Origin: Chloroflexota bacterium | GTDB taxonomy: Bacteria; Chloroflexota; Anaerolineae; Aggregatilineales; Phototrophicaceae | Length of the DNA: 40,117 nt | Direction of reading: 5' to 3' | Assembly (NCBI GenBank): GCA_028875185.1 | Contig: JAPPFH010000113.1 | Coordinates: 1-40,117 of the forward strand | Shown: piece after piece, positions 1-8,108 of the stretch | How positions within the stretch are numbered: position 1 is the first letter of the stretch | Layout: every line of letters begins with the position of its first letter | The notes under the pieces: generated by a model | Seen by the model: the letters and a program-made list of their open reading frames with translations, nothing else | What the model was told of the DNA's origin: nothing | The model's database searches: none | Made by a program: the position numbers and the translations under genes

Positions 1-70
1 AGTCCCTCCCTCATTTTGGGGGAGGGATTTAGGGTGGGGGAAACGAGGGATATATTATCACATTCACCAC
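1..70. repeat. G-rich dispersed repeat, copy 1 (family A)
   Basis: The first 55 bases are identical to 13976-14030, and a further ten-base match (CATTCACCAC) follows at 61-70. The core is an imperfect inverted repeat, CCCTCCCTCATTTT followed by GGGGGAGGG and then a GGGTGGGGG run. Diverged copies lie at 3475-3505, 13906-13949 and 36251-36293. All copies are extragenic. The element is cut by the window edge, so its true left end is unknown. Confidence 0.85.
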
Positions 71-204
71 ACCCCTCCGGCGGGCGACCTGATCGCTCTC
101 CCCTTCATCCAGAACGTAGGACATTCGCTGACGAGGCGTCTAGCGCGTCGGCTTCGCCCGTTTTATTCTGATAGAATAGGCGCGAGAGCAGCACAGGAAA
201 CAGC

Positions 205-3200
205 ATGACTGAAGCGGGAAAGCGGCGCGAAAGCGGACGCGAACAAAAGGATTCGAGCCTGAAAGCATCGAGGAACTCGCCGCCGGCCGAGGAGACGATG
301 ACCACCGAGGTGGTCAAGGTGGAGCGCGCGCCCGATGCGCCTTTTGCCCTGCCGCACGTCTCTGAACTGGATGAGGCAAAGCCGCGCGACGCAAGCAAGA
401 GCCCGGTCACTTTGCCTGCTTATGGTCAAGTGGCTGCGCCTCAGCCGCGCCAAACGCGCGTGAACGCGGGTGCGGCAGGCTTCCTGCCTGTTCGCGCGTC
501 CCTTGGTGCGCCGCCTAATCCCGCAGCGCATAAGCCGAACCTGCATGATAAGGGCGATGTTATCGGACGGGCGCAGGCGGATACTGCCATTAAGCTGGTT
601 CGGGCGCGCCGGCGCAAACGACGCTTTCTGGGATTGCCCATCGGTTGCTTATGGGCGCTGGCCGGCTTAATGCTGACCTTCTGCGGCGGCTTGACCCTGC
701 TGACAGCCGGGGCGGCGATGATGATTCTGCCGCAGGTCGAAGCCGAATGGAGCGCTCGCGTCGCCGAGGTCGACAACTATCGCGGCTTCGAGAGCACGTT
801 CATTTATGATCGAGCGGGAAACGAACTCTATGAGGCTTTCGGCGAGGGAAGAAGGACGCGCGTCAGCTACGACCGCATCCCCGAAATGCTTAAGTCGGCG
901 ACCATCGCCATTGAGGACGATTCATTCTTCCAGAATATCGGCATTGATGTTGGGCATACGGCGCTGGCTGCGCTCAATTATCTGGGCGCCGCCGACCGCG
1001 ACAGTACACCTGGCGGCAGCACGATCACGCAGCAATTGGCGCGCAATGTCTTCTTCGATTTTGAGAAACGCGCCGAACGCAGCATCGCGCGTAAAGCCGA
1101 AGAAATCCTGCTGGCGATTGTGCTGACGCAATACCGCAGCAAAGAAGAAATCCTTGAGATGTACTTCAACGAGATTTATTACGGCAATCTGGCTTACGGG
1201 GTGCAGACGGCTTCGCAGACCTTCTTCGGCAAGGATGTCGACCAGCTCAGCATCGGGGAAGCGGCGCTGCTGGCTGGCTTGCCGCAGGCGCCCGCTTGGC
1301 TCGATCCGCTGAATCCCGATCCGGCGGTGCAAGCCGCGGTCGATGAGCGCTGGCGGCAAGTGCTGGGTGAAATGGTCGAGGAGGGCTACATCTCGCAGGA
1401 GCAGGCGCGGCAGGCTTTGAAAGAGGGCTTGTCCTTTGCGCCGGCGCAGACTTCACTGACGGCGCCGCACTTCACCGTCTACGCGCGGGGCGAGCTTGAG
1501 CGGTTGATGCGCGGCTTGGGCTACAGTCCGGAAGATATTGCCGCGGGCGGGTTGCGCGTCTACACCACGCTCGACCAGGATGTGAATCGTCTGGCGCAGC
1601 GAGCGGCCGCCAATCAAGTGGCGCAGCTCCGAGCAAAGAACGTCAGCAACGCCGCCGTTGTCGTGACCAAACCGGCCAGCGGCGAGATCATCGCCATGAT
1701 CGGCAGCATTGATTACAACAATGAGGCGATCGACGGCAGCGTCAATGTGACCACCGCCTTTCGCCAGCCGGGCAGCACGATGAAACCCTTCACCTATGCG
1801 GCGGCGCTTGAACGTGGCATGAGAACGATCGAAGTCCTTTGGGATACGCGCGCGGAGATCGCGCTGCCGGGCTTACCGGTCTACACGCCGCGCAACTTTG
1901 ATAATGCCTTCCACGGTCCGATGACGATGCGGGCGGCGCTCGCCAACAGCTACAATATCCCGGCGGTGCAGGCGCTGCGTCTGATAGGCGTCGATTATTT
2001 GTTGAGCCTGCTTCGGCGCCTGGGCGTCACCACCCTGGATGAAGACGCGTCCAACTACGGCTTGTCTCTGACATTGGGTGGCGGCGAAGTCAGCCTCATT
2101 GAGCTGACCAACGCCTTTGCTGTCTTCGCCAATCAAGGCGAGTATGTGCCGGTAACATCAATTCTCTGCGTGCTAGATAGCGATGATCAGATTCTGTATC
2201 AGTTCAATGACCGTTGCCCCGAGGGGCAGGTCAACGAGCGGACCGTTCAGCGTGGCGTGGGGAGCGCGCGCGTCCTTGACCCGCGCTTGGCTTTTGTCAT
2301 CAGCGATATGCTGGGCGATAATCGGGCGCGCTCGGAGGCGATGGGCGCCTACAGTCCGCTGCGAACGGATGGCATCTTCGCCGCGGTCAAGACAGGCACC
2401 ACCGATGATGTCAAAGACAATTGGACCATCGGTTATACGCGCAATGTCGCCGTTGGCGTCTGGGTGGGCAATAACGATGGCGACCCCATGATCGATTCTT
2501 CCGGTTTGACCGGCGCGGCGCCGATCTGGAATACGGTGCTTTCTGGCATTTACGCGAATAATCAGCTCCTCGCCGCCTTCGCCAGCGACGGTCAGCTTCT
2601 GAGCGATCGCCCGGTTCCGCCGCCCGGCCTGACGCTGCGGCAGATCTGTGATGTGCGCCGTCTGACCGAGCTGTCGACTCGCTGCCAGGAGACGATCAAC
2701 GAGTGGACGCTTGACGGTCCTGCAGGCGTCCCCGATGGAAGCGGCGATCTGCACTACCCGCCGTTAGCGCCGCGCTACCCAACGGCGGTTCCCACGCAAG
2801 GATCAGTCTTGCATGAGGTCTCGCCCGGCGTCTATCAGACGCTGGCTTTCCCCTTGCCGCCGGATGTGGCGGCCGGCATTCAGTTCCAGATCGCGGCCGG
2901 CGAGAAGCCGCCAGTCCCGCCGAAGTTCTGCCGCGTGCCAGTGCAAGAAGCGGAAGCAGCGCTGGCCGCCGGCGCGCGGAATCTCGTATTCATTGGCGGC
3001 CCCAATACATCACATGATGACGCGGTCGAAGCTGAACGCTACGCGCGCGAAAATGGCTTGGCCTACCTGCCGACGGTGGATTGCTGGCCTGGCGTCTTTG
3101 AGATGCAAGCGATTGGCAGCGTTGGCGCCACGTTGCAGATTCAGCAGCCGGCCCCGGGACAATCCGTGCGGGGCGTGATTCCCATAATCGGCACCGCCCA

Positions 3201-3423
3201 TTTCAACAGCAGCCAGGCGGAGATTTATCACATCTACATCCGCGGCGGTCAATTTGCCGATTGGACGCCGCTGGGCAACGCGCATCGCAATTCGGTTGTT
3301 CAGGGTCAGTTGGAGATGCTGCACGCCGATGCCTTGCGCCCGGGCAACTATGTCTTGCGGCTGGCGCTTGTTCGCGGCGGGTCCATCGTACAGGCGACCG
3401 ATGTCGTTTTCGCCGTGCCTTAA
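205..3423 (+). CDS. Bifunctional class A penicillin-binding protein (PBP1A type)
   Basis: This membrane-anchored enzyme polymerises lipid II (GT51 domain) and cross-links peptidoglycan (transpeptidase domain). The 1072-residue product has a long basic, Pro-rich cytoplasmic tail (about 1-140) and one membrane segment (about 143-175). The glycosyltransferase follows, with E237-DDSFF and GGSTITQQ from residue 270. Transpeptidase motifs are S524-T-M-K527, S582-Y-N584 and K729-TGT. A C-terminal extension of about 270 residues ends in a beta-rich module with a GTAHFN motif (about 955-1072), resembling Ig-like modules on surface proteins. It is longer than typical PBP1A proteins, mainly because of the tail and extension. 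The ATG at 205 is preceded by AGGAAA. It stands alone between repeat-containing gaps. All catalytic motifs are intact; the role of the terminal module is inferred. Confidence 0.95.
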   Translation: MTEAGKRRESGREQKDSSLKASRNSPPAEETMTTEVVKVERAPDAPFALPHVSELDEAKPRDASKSPVTLPAYGQVAAPQPRQTRVNAGAAGFLPVRASLGAPPNPAAHKPNLHDKGDVIGRAQADTAIKLVRARRRKRRFLGLPIGCLWALAGLMLTFCGGLTLLTAGAAMMILPQVEAEWSARVAEVDNYRGFESTFIYDRAGNELYEAFGEGRRTRVSYDRIPEMLKSATIAIEDDSFFQNIGIDVGHTALAALNYLGAADRDSTPGGSTITQQLARNVFFDFEKRAERSIARKAEEILLAIVLTQYRSKEEILEMYFNEIYYGNLAYGVQTASQTFFGKDVDQLSIGEAALLAGLPQAPAWLDPLNPDPAVQAAVDERWRQVLGEMVEEGYISQEQARQALKEGLSFAPAQTSLTAPHFTVYARGELERLMRGLGYSPEDIAAGGLRVYTTLDQDVNRLAQRAAANQVAQLRAKNVSNAAVVVTKPASGEIIAMIGSIDYNNEAIDGSVNVTTAFRQPGSTMKPFTYAAALERGMRTIEVLWDTRAEIALPGLPVYTPRNFDNAFHGPMTMRAALANSYNIPAVQALRLIGVDYLLSLLRRLGVTTLDEDASNYGLSLTLGGGEVSLIELTNAFAVFANQGEYVPVTSILCVLDSDDQILYQFNDRCPEGQVNERTVQRGVGSARVLDPRLAFVISDMLGDNRARSEAMGAYSPLRTDGIFAAVKTGTTDDVKDNWTIGYTRNVAVGVWVGNNDGDPMIDSSGLTGAAPIWNTVLSGIYANNQLLAAFASDGQLLSDRPVPPPGLTLRQICDVRRLTELSTRCQETINEWTLDGPAGVPDGSGDLHYPPLAPRYPTAVPTQGSVLHEVSPGVYQTLAFPLPPDVAAGIQFQIAAGEKPPVPPKFCRVPVQEAEAALAAGARNLVFIGGPNTSHDDAVEAERYARENGLAYLPTVDCWPGVFEMQAIGSVGATLQIQQPAPGQSVRGVIPIIGTAHFNSSQAEIYHIYIRGGQFADWTPLGNAHRNSVVQGQLEMLHADALRPGNYVLRLALVRGGSIVQATDVVFAVP

Positions 3424-3506
3424 ATCCGCTGGGGTGGCAAATCAGGATACTCATGAAGCAAATTGCCCGCATATCCCCACCCCAAACCTCTCCCCCATAT
3501 AGAGGA

Positions 3507-3717
3507 GACGACAGGACAGTTTTGCAGCGAGCAGAATTTCGTCGCAAATTACGTGTTTTCTTGGGCTATTTCGGGCGACCCACTGGGTCGCCCCTACATC
3601 TTTTGCGCTCCGTCGGGCGACTCACCGAGTCGCCCCTACAGTTTTCGCCAGGATAGATGCTTTCGAAGTCTAACTTGGGACATAAAATTTCGATTAGACC
3701 AAACCTGTCCTGTCGTC
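3507..3717. repeat. 211-bp element bounded by inverted repeats (MITE-like)
   Basis: GACGACAGGACAG at 3507-3519 is the exact reverse complement of CTGTCCTGTCGTC at 3705-3717. Extending inward by five bases keeps 17 of 18 matches. The interior carries two GGGCGAC palindromes and no ORF of note. The size and terminal inverted repeats resemble a miniature non-autonomous element. No target-site duplication is obvious, so mobility is inference. Confidence 0.55.
3573..3635. repeat. Two tandem GGGCGAC...GTCGCCC palindromes (family B)
   Basis: At 3573-3593 GGGCGACCCA and TGGGTCGCCC form a perfect 10-bp stem around a single C. At 3615-3635 GGGCGACTC and GAGTCGCCC form a 9-bp stem with a three-base loop. 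Each is followed by CCTACA. The same palindrome recurs at 3838, 36141, 36186 and 36969, with degenerate copies at 27087 and 32093. This fits a REP-like extragenic palindrome family. Confidence 0.8.
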
Positions 3718-3732
3718 AGTCCCTGTGGGAAA

Positions 3733-3754
3733 AGACACCATAGAGATGGTGTCT
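3733..3754 (-). other. Perfect stem-loop with U-tract on the minus strand
   Basis: GACACCAT (3734-3741) and ATGGTGTC (3746-3753) form a perfect stem around AGAG, extended by one more pair at the ends. Read on the minus strand it is followed directly by TTTT, like an intrinsic terminator. No minus-strand gene ends nearby, so it may instead belong to the repeats around it. Confidence 0.4.
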
Positions 3755-3832
3755 GGGGCCGGGTCACGTAGACATAGACCTTCGGGGCTGGGGGCAGCAA
3801 TGCACGCCCAACGTCGAGTACCGTATTAGCGT

Positions 3833-3857
3833 TGTAGGGGCGACCCTTGAGTCGCCC
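3833..3857. repeat. GGGCGAC palindrome (family B) upstream of the acyltransferase
   Basis: TGTAGGGGCGAC then CCTTGA then GTCGCCC: a 7-bp stem with a six-base loop. The TGTAGG lead is the reverse complement of the CCTACA that trails other copies, so this copy is inverted. It lies just before the acyltransferase gene. Confidence 0.7.
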
Positions 3858-3908
3858 AATCTCAATTGCGTGTATTATGAATGCGGAAGAAGCGAAACTG
3901 CTCAAACC

Positions 3909-4604
3909 ATGGAAGAACAAACACAGCAGCCAGCGCGCATTCCCGCGGGGCTGCTCTCGGTCGAGGCGTTGCGGCAAGCGCGAGCCATGCCCTGGAAAGC
4001 GGGCAACGAGATCCGTCGCTGGCTGATATTGCCGCTCGCCTGGTGGGCGCTGCGCGGTGTCGAGATTGGCGGCGACTGGCGCCTTTACGGGCTGCCCATC
4101 ATCCAGCGCCACCGAGACAGCGAGATCAACATTGGGCGCGGCGCGAACTTGCGCTCAACGCCGCGAAGCAACCCGCTGGGCGCGAACCACCCGGTCATCA
4201 TCAGCACGCGGACTGCGGGCGCGCGCTTAGCCATCGGCGATGACTTTGGCATGACCGGCGGTTCAATCGTCTGCGATGAGCGCATCACCATCGGTGATCG
4301 CGTCTGGGTGGGCGCGAACGCGGTAATCACCGACACGGACTTTCACCCGCTTGAGCCTGAATTGCGGCGGGCGAGACCGCTGGACGCCAAAACGGCGCCG
4401 GTGGCGATCGCTGATGATGTTTTCATCGGCATGAGCGCGCTGATACTGAAAGGACTGCGCATCGGCGAGCGGGCCGTGGTCGGCGCCGGCAGCGTCGTCA
4501 GCCGCGATGTGCCGGCGGGCGCCATCGTCGCCGGCAATCCAGCCCGCGTCGTCGGCGGTGTAACAACTACTGCTGATAAACCAAATCGTAGGTCAGCAGG
4601 ATAG
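3909..4604 (+). CDS. Left-handed beta-helix (hexapeptide) acyltransferase
   Basis: Members of this family transfer acetyl or other acyl groups to sugars of surface polysaccharides (WcaF/Maa-like). The product (231 residues from the ATG at 3909) has an N-terminal helical region, then hexapeptide repeats such as IGDDFG, ITIGDRVWVGANAVI and IGERAVVGAGSVV. The DTDFHPL segment supplies the usual catalytic histidine, and the GNPAR(V) ending is typical. An in-frame ATG at 3870 would add 13 residues without a clear ribosome site. GGAAGAAG lies rather far upstream of 3909, so the start is uncertain. The 3' end overlaps the convergent TIR-FHA gene by 38 bp. Glycosyltransferase genes nearby fit a role in surface glycan decoration; the exact substrate is unknown. 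Confidence 0.85.
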   Translation: MEEQTQQPARIPAGLLSVEALRQARAMPWKAGNEIRRWLILPLAWWALRGVEIGGDWRLYGLPIIQRHRDSEINIGRGANLRSTPRSNPLGANHPVIISTRTAGARLAIGDDFGMTGGSIVCDERITIGDRVWVGANAVITDTDFHPLEPELRRARPLDAKTAPVAIADDVFIGMSALILKGLRIGERAVVGAGSVVSRDVPAGAIVAGNPARVVGGVTTTADKPNRRSAG

Positions 4605-5337
4605 AATCGCCCAAGGCGATGACATCGCCATCGCTGAGGCGCGCGCGCCGCGTAATTTGCAGTCCGTTGACGCGCGTGCCGTTTGTGCTGCCCAGATCGT
4701 CGACGCAGTAATCTTGACCTTGCAGCGTCAGGCGCAGGTGATAGCGACTGACCTGCCCGTCGCGTATCGCGATGTCGTTGGCGAGATCGCGCCCGATGTT
4801 GACCACCGCGCGCTCCAGTTGATAGATCTGGTTCTGATGCGGTCCGCGCCGCATGACAATCCAGTAACCGGGCGCCGTCGGCATGACGCTCCTATCGATT
4901 TCGGGAGCTTCGTCCGCTGTAAGGACCGCCGGCTTCCTCTCGGCTTTCGCCCATTCCATCCGCTGATTGAAATCAGCGACGACATGATCCCAGAAGTGGT
5001 TTTCATCGCTGAAGGCGCGTGGATCGTAGCGTGTGACCGTGCTCAAGCGCGGATGCTCGGGCGCATCCTCATAGATGATTGCGAAGACGGGCCTGCCCGC
5101 GCCGAGCGCCAGCGCCCACTCGTATGTGACCTTGGGTGAATTGACGGACGCGACTGTAATGAGAACGAACAGCGCATCAGCAGTTTGAATCGCGCCGTCC
5201 ATCTCATAATGCCAGCGCTCGTCCTCCATCGGCTGCGGGTCTATCCAGGGGCGGCGCCCCTGCGCCATTAGGATTCGCCGCAGTTCATCGGCTCGATCGG
5301 CGTCTGCCGGCGCAAATGACAGGTAGACCTTGAGCAT
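4567..5337 (-). CDS. TIR-like domain fused to an FHA domain
   Basis: This 256-residue protein has no signal peptide or membrane segment. Residues 1-125 resemble a bacterial TIR domain: a KVYLSFAPAD first strand, a PWIDPQPME BB-loop region, and SPKVTYEWALALGAG containing E73, which aligns with the catalytic glutamate of NAD-cleaving TIR enzymes. Residues about 160-256 are a canonical FHA phosphothreonine-binding domain with IGR at 181-183, SRYH at 197-200 and GSTNGTRVNG at 216-225. TIR domains act as NADases or scaffolds, and FHA domains bind phosphothreonine. The combination suggests recruitment to a Ser/Thr-kinase target, which is inference; no kinase gene is in the window. It starts 12 bp after the glycosyltransferase stop, so the two are probably co-transcribed. 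Confidence 0.8.
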   Translation of the reverse strand: MLKVYLSFAPADADRADELRRILMAQGRRPWIDPQPMEDERWHYEMDGAIQTADALFVLITVASVNSPKVTYEWALALGAGRPVFAIIYEDAPEHPRLSTVTRYDPRAFSDENHFWDHVVADFNQRMEWAKAERKPAVLTADEAPEIDRSVMPTAPGYWIVMRRGPHQNQIYQLERAVVNIGRDLANDIAIRDGQVSRYHLRLTLQGQDYCVDDLGSTNGTRVNGLQITRRARLSDGDVIALGDSILLTYDLVYQQ

Positions 5338-5349
5338 GGACGGACCCGC

Positions 5350-6474
5350 TTAATTTGACACTTTCTCATATACAGCCATTGTGCCGTTCGTCATGCGCTC
5401 AATGCTAAAGCGCTCTTCCAGGCGGGCGGCGCCCAGCAGCCCCATGTACTTCCGCAGCGCGCGATCGTTGAGCAGGCGCGTTATTGCTGTCGCCAGCTCG
5501 TCGGCATTGCGCGGCTCGACCAGGATACCGGTTTCGCCGTCGATGACGATCTCGGGAATGGCGCCAACGCGGCTGGCGACGATTGGCAGGCGGCGCGACA
5601 TCGCTTCCAGCAGCACTAAGCCGAAGCCCTCTCGCAGGCTGGGCAGCAGGAAGACATCAAAGGCGGCCATCAGATCGGCGGCATCGCCGCGCCAGCCCAG
5701 CCAGCAAACGCGATCGGCGACTCCCAGTCTGCTCGCCAGCCGCCGCAAGTCGTCCGCTTGCTCGCCGTCGCCGGCGATCACCAGCTGGGCGCGCGGGAAA
5801 TCGGAACGGATGCGGCGCAGCGCTTCCAATGCGTAGGGGATGCCTTTCTGCTCTACCAGGCGGCAAGCCATGCCCAGCAGCTGCGCATCGGCGGGCAGGT
5901 TCAGTTCCTTGCGCAATCGTTGCCTCGCGCGGCTGATGTCCTCATCGCTCAGCCATTTGTATTCCATGCCGTATAGCACGACATGGATTTTTTTGGCGGG
6001 CGCCTTTTCGATCTCCAGCGCAAAGCGCTTCATCGCCGCGGAAATTGCGATGCCGGCATCGATTATGCGCCAGAGCCCGCGATTGATTCGACGCCAACGC
6101 GCGGAATAGCGAAAGGCGTCATCAAGATGGCGGCTGCTGACAATGGCGGGGGCGCCCGCCAGCTTAGCGGCAACGCTGCCAAAGAGATCGGCGTGAATTA
6201 GATGCGTATGGACGATGTCGGGATTGATCTGGCGCAGCGCCTGCCGCAGCCGCCAAAGCAGCGCCAAGTCGTAGTCGCGGGCGATTGGAAGTCTTGTGAC
6301 CGGAATTTCGCGCTGTTGCAAAGCCGCCACCATCTCATCCATCGGTCGGTCGCGCTCGACGAGGATGATCGCGCGGGCATCGACGCCGCGCTCGCGCAAG
6401 CCCTCCAGCAGGAATAGGAGGTGCCGTTCGGCGCCGCTTATGCGAGTCACCTTGATGATATGAGCGATGCGCAT
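5350..6474 (-). CDS. Glycosyltransferase, GT4 family (GT-B fold)
   Basis: This retaining glycosyltransferase probably adds a sugar from a nucleotide-sugar donor to a lipid-linked or surface glycan. The 374-residue product begins MRIAHIIKV with ISGAERHLL, the usual N-terminal acceptor-domain start. The C-terminal donor domain has LLGMACRLVEQKG and the EX7E motif E282-GFGLVLL-E290, followed by VGAIPEIV. An in-frame ATG at 6519 would add 15 atypical residues; the 6474 ATG has GAGAAAA just upstream and matches the family start. It lies 12 bp upstream of the TIR-FHA gene on the same strand. Donor and acceptor cannot be read from the sequence. Confidence 0.88.
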   Translation of the reverse strand: MRIAHIIKVTRISGAERHLLFLLEGLRERGVDARAIILVERDRPMDEMVAALQQREIPVTRLPIARDYDLALLWRLRQALRQINPDIVHTHLIHADLFGSVAAKLAGAPAIVSSRHLDDAFRYSARWRRINRGLWRIIDAGIAISAAMKRFALEIEKAPAKKIHVVLYGMEYKWLSDEDISRARQRLRKELNLPADAQLLGMACRLVEQKGIPYALEALRRIRSDFPRAQLVIAGDGEQADDLRRLASRLGVADRVCWLGWRGDAADLMAAFDVFLLPSLREGFGLVLLEAMSRRLPIVASRVGAIPEIVIDGETGILVEPRNADELATAITRLLNDRALRKYMGLLGAARLEERFSIERMTNGTMAVYEKVSN

Positions 6475-6568
6475 TTTTCTCAGCCATCCGCGAAAATCGT
6501 CGACCGGGGGCGAGTTCACTTTATCAGACCGCTTTGGCTCGCGCTAGCTTACGCGCCTGCGCCTCGTT

Positions 6569-7945
6569 TTAGCGCGGGCTAATTTCGCGGGACAAGGGAC
6601 CAATGAGGCCGCGGCTGTCTTTGGCGGCGATAGCGATCCCGGCGTAATCGGCAAAGCCGGTCCAGACCACTTTGGTTTCATTAATCGGCAGTTGATCGGC
6701 GTAGATCAGCGAGCCGGCTGGGCGCAGCGCGATGATATAACCGGCGGCGTCATCCACCGGTTCCCAGACCAGCTCTTTTTTCCCGCCATCGCGCTCTCGC
6801 AGGGCGATATTGGCTGGCGCCCGCGGTCCGTCAGCCAAGGCGGCGACCAGCGCCAGCGCCGCCTGGGTGGAGCGGCGCAAGTAATCTGGCTCGATGAATT
6901 CGATGGTGTCGGTCGGGTCGGCATTGCGTTTCTCTTCAAAGGCGTTGATGAAGCGGATTGCGGGATAACCCAAATCACTGAATGATTGATGATCGCCGTA
7001 GCGATTTTCACGGTCGACCGCATCCATCACGTGCAAATCAATCGCGAGATTGTAATTGTGGCCCAGGAAGTTGGCTTCGCGCGCCAGCCGCCGCGAAACC
7101 GAGGTGTCGTTGGGTCCCTCCGAGTAGACGCGCAAGTAGCGGTCTTCGCGATTGCCGACAAAGTCGTGGACATTGCCGATGGTATCCAGGTTGATCATGC
7201 CGATGACGTCAAGATTGTCATCGGCGATCCAGTTTGCGAAGGCGATGCTGCCTTGCCGTTGAATTTCTTCGGCGGAAAACAAGACGAACATTATCGTCGC
7301 TTTGTATTGCGACGCGCTCAGAATGCGCGCCAATTCAAGCACGGCGGCTACGCCCGAGCCATTGTCGTTGGCGCCCGGCGCGTATACCGTGCCGGAATCG
7401 CGCGGCGTGCCGATGCTGTCATAGTGCGCGCCGACGATAACGGCGCCGGCGCCCTCCTCGGTACCGCTGATCGCGCCGACAATGTTGTATTGCGATGTTC
7501 TTTCGTCAGGCGTGGTATAGGCGTGGAAGCCGACCTCAAAGGTGTAGAAACGGCCGCCGGTCGCCGCCCGGATAATTTCGAACTGGTTGTTGATATAGCG
7601 CCGCGCCGCGCCGATGCCTTCGCGGTCCGATGATTGCGTCGAGCTGATATGCCGCGTGCGCAGGTCTTGCAGGCTTCGGATATGCGCCATTAATCGGTCG
7701 GTTTCGACCTGGTCAAGCAGCTGGCGCATGGTATCGGCGCTCGGCGGAAGGGGCGTCGCGCCAATGTCGGGAATGGCTGCCGGTCGCGCGTCAGCGTAGC
7801 CCAGGGTGGCGCGCGGGGTTGGCGTTGCCAGGGGCGCTAGCGTGGGTGGTCCGCCTTCGCTCGTACCCAGATTGCAGGAAATCAGCAACAGCATGAATCC
7901 GGTCACAATGAGGGCAGTCTTGCGGTGGCTGGCTGTCCTGTCCAT
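6569..7945 (-). CDS. M28-family zinc aminopeptidase, predicted lipoprotein
   Basis: This is a secreted, lipid-anchored metallopeptidase likely to remove N-terminal residues from peptides outside the membrane. The 458-residue product from the ATG at 7945 opens with a basic stretch, a hydrophobic core and a lipobox LIS-C24. A Pro/Thr-rich linker follows. All M28 ligands are present: H174 in GAHYD, D194 in GANDNGSG, E226-E227 in FSAEE, D254 in NLDTIG and H319 in GDHQSF. The last 75 residues look like a small beta-sandwich accessory domain. The frame stays open upstream to 8215, but the 90 extra residues lack a signal sequence and would bury the lipobox. It is divergent from the SDR gene. Assignment to M28 is firm; the exact substrate is not known. 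Confidence 0.92.
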   Translation of the reverse strand: MDRTASHRKTALIVTGFMLLLISCNLGTSEGGPPTLAPLATPTPRATLGYADARPAAIPDIGATPLPPSADTMRQLLDQVETDRLMAHIRSLQDLRTRHISSTQSSDREGIGAARRYINNQFEIIRAATGGRFYTFEVGFHAYTTPDERTSQYNIVGAISGTEEGAGAVIVGAHYDSIGTPRDSGTVYAPGANDNGSGVAAVLELARILSASQYKATIMFVLFSAEEIQRQGSIAFANWIADDNLDVIGMINLDTIGNVHDFVGNREDRYLRVYSEGPNDTSVSRRLAREANFLGHNYNLAIDLHVMDAVDRENRYGDHQSFSDLGYPAIRFINAFEEKRNADPTDTIEFIEPDYLRRSTQAALALVAALADGPRAPANIALRERDGGKKELVWEPVDDAAGYIIALRPAGSLIYADQLPINETKVVWTGFADYAGIAIAAKDSRGLIGPLSREISPR

Positions 7946-8108
7946 AATGGCGATTCTAGCATAGTTCGGCGGGCGCATAAGGTCTGTAGACTGTGCGTCC
8001 AGGAGCCGTACAATAGTCGTACGGCATCGTATGGATTCGCTGCAAGTCATCTGCGTCCGCTCGCTGAATCTTGGTGTCGCAGAAAGCGCCTGGGGAAGGA
8101 GTTGCGCC

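Larger units (their letters stand above)
3424..3908. other. Repeat-filled intergenic region
   Basis: No credible gene is seen here. The stretch holds a diverged G-rich repeat (3475-3505, inverted relative to copy 1), an element bounded by inverted repeats (3507-3717), three GGGCGAC palindromes, a stem-loop at 3733-3754 and a GGTCACGTAGACATA motif (3762-3776) that recurs in related form at 32105 and, inverted, at 27024. Short overlapping ORFs in several frames look like chance. Confidence 0.7.

Noticed and set aside
3573..3635. CRISPR-like array from repeated GGGCGAC units
   Set aside because: Only two units are adjacent, each is a palindrome, and no unique spacers of regular length or cas genes are present.
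6986..7633. A 215-codon plus-strand ORF over the M28 peptidase
   Set aside because: It is antisense to a peptidase with all metal ligands intact; no independent evidence supports it.
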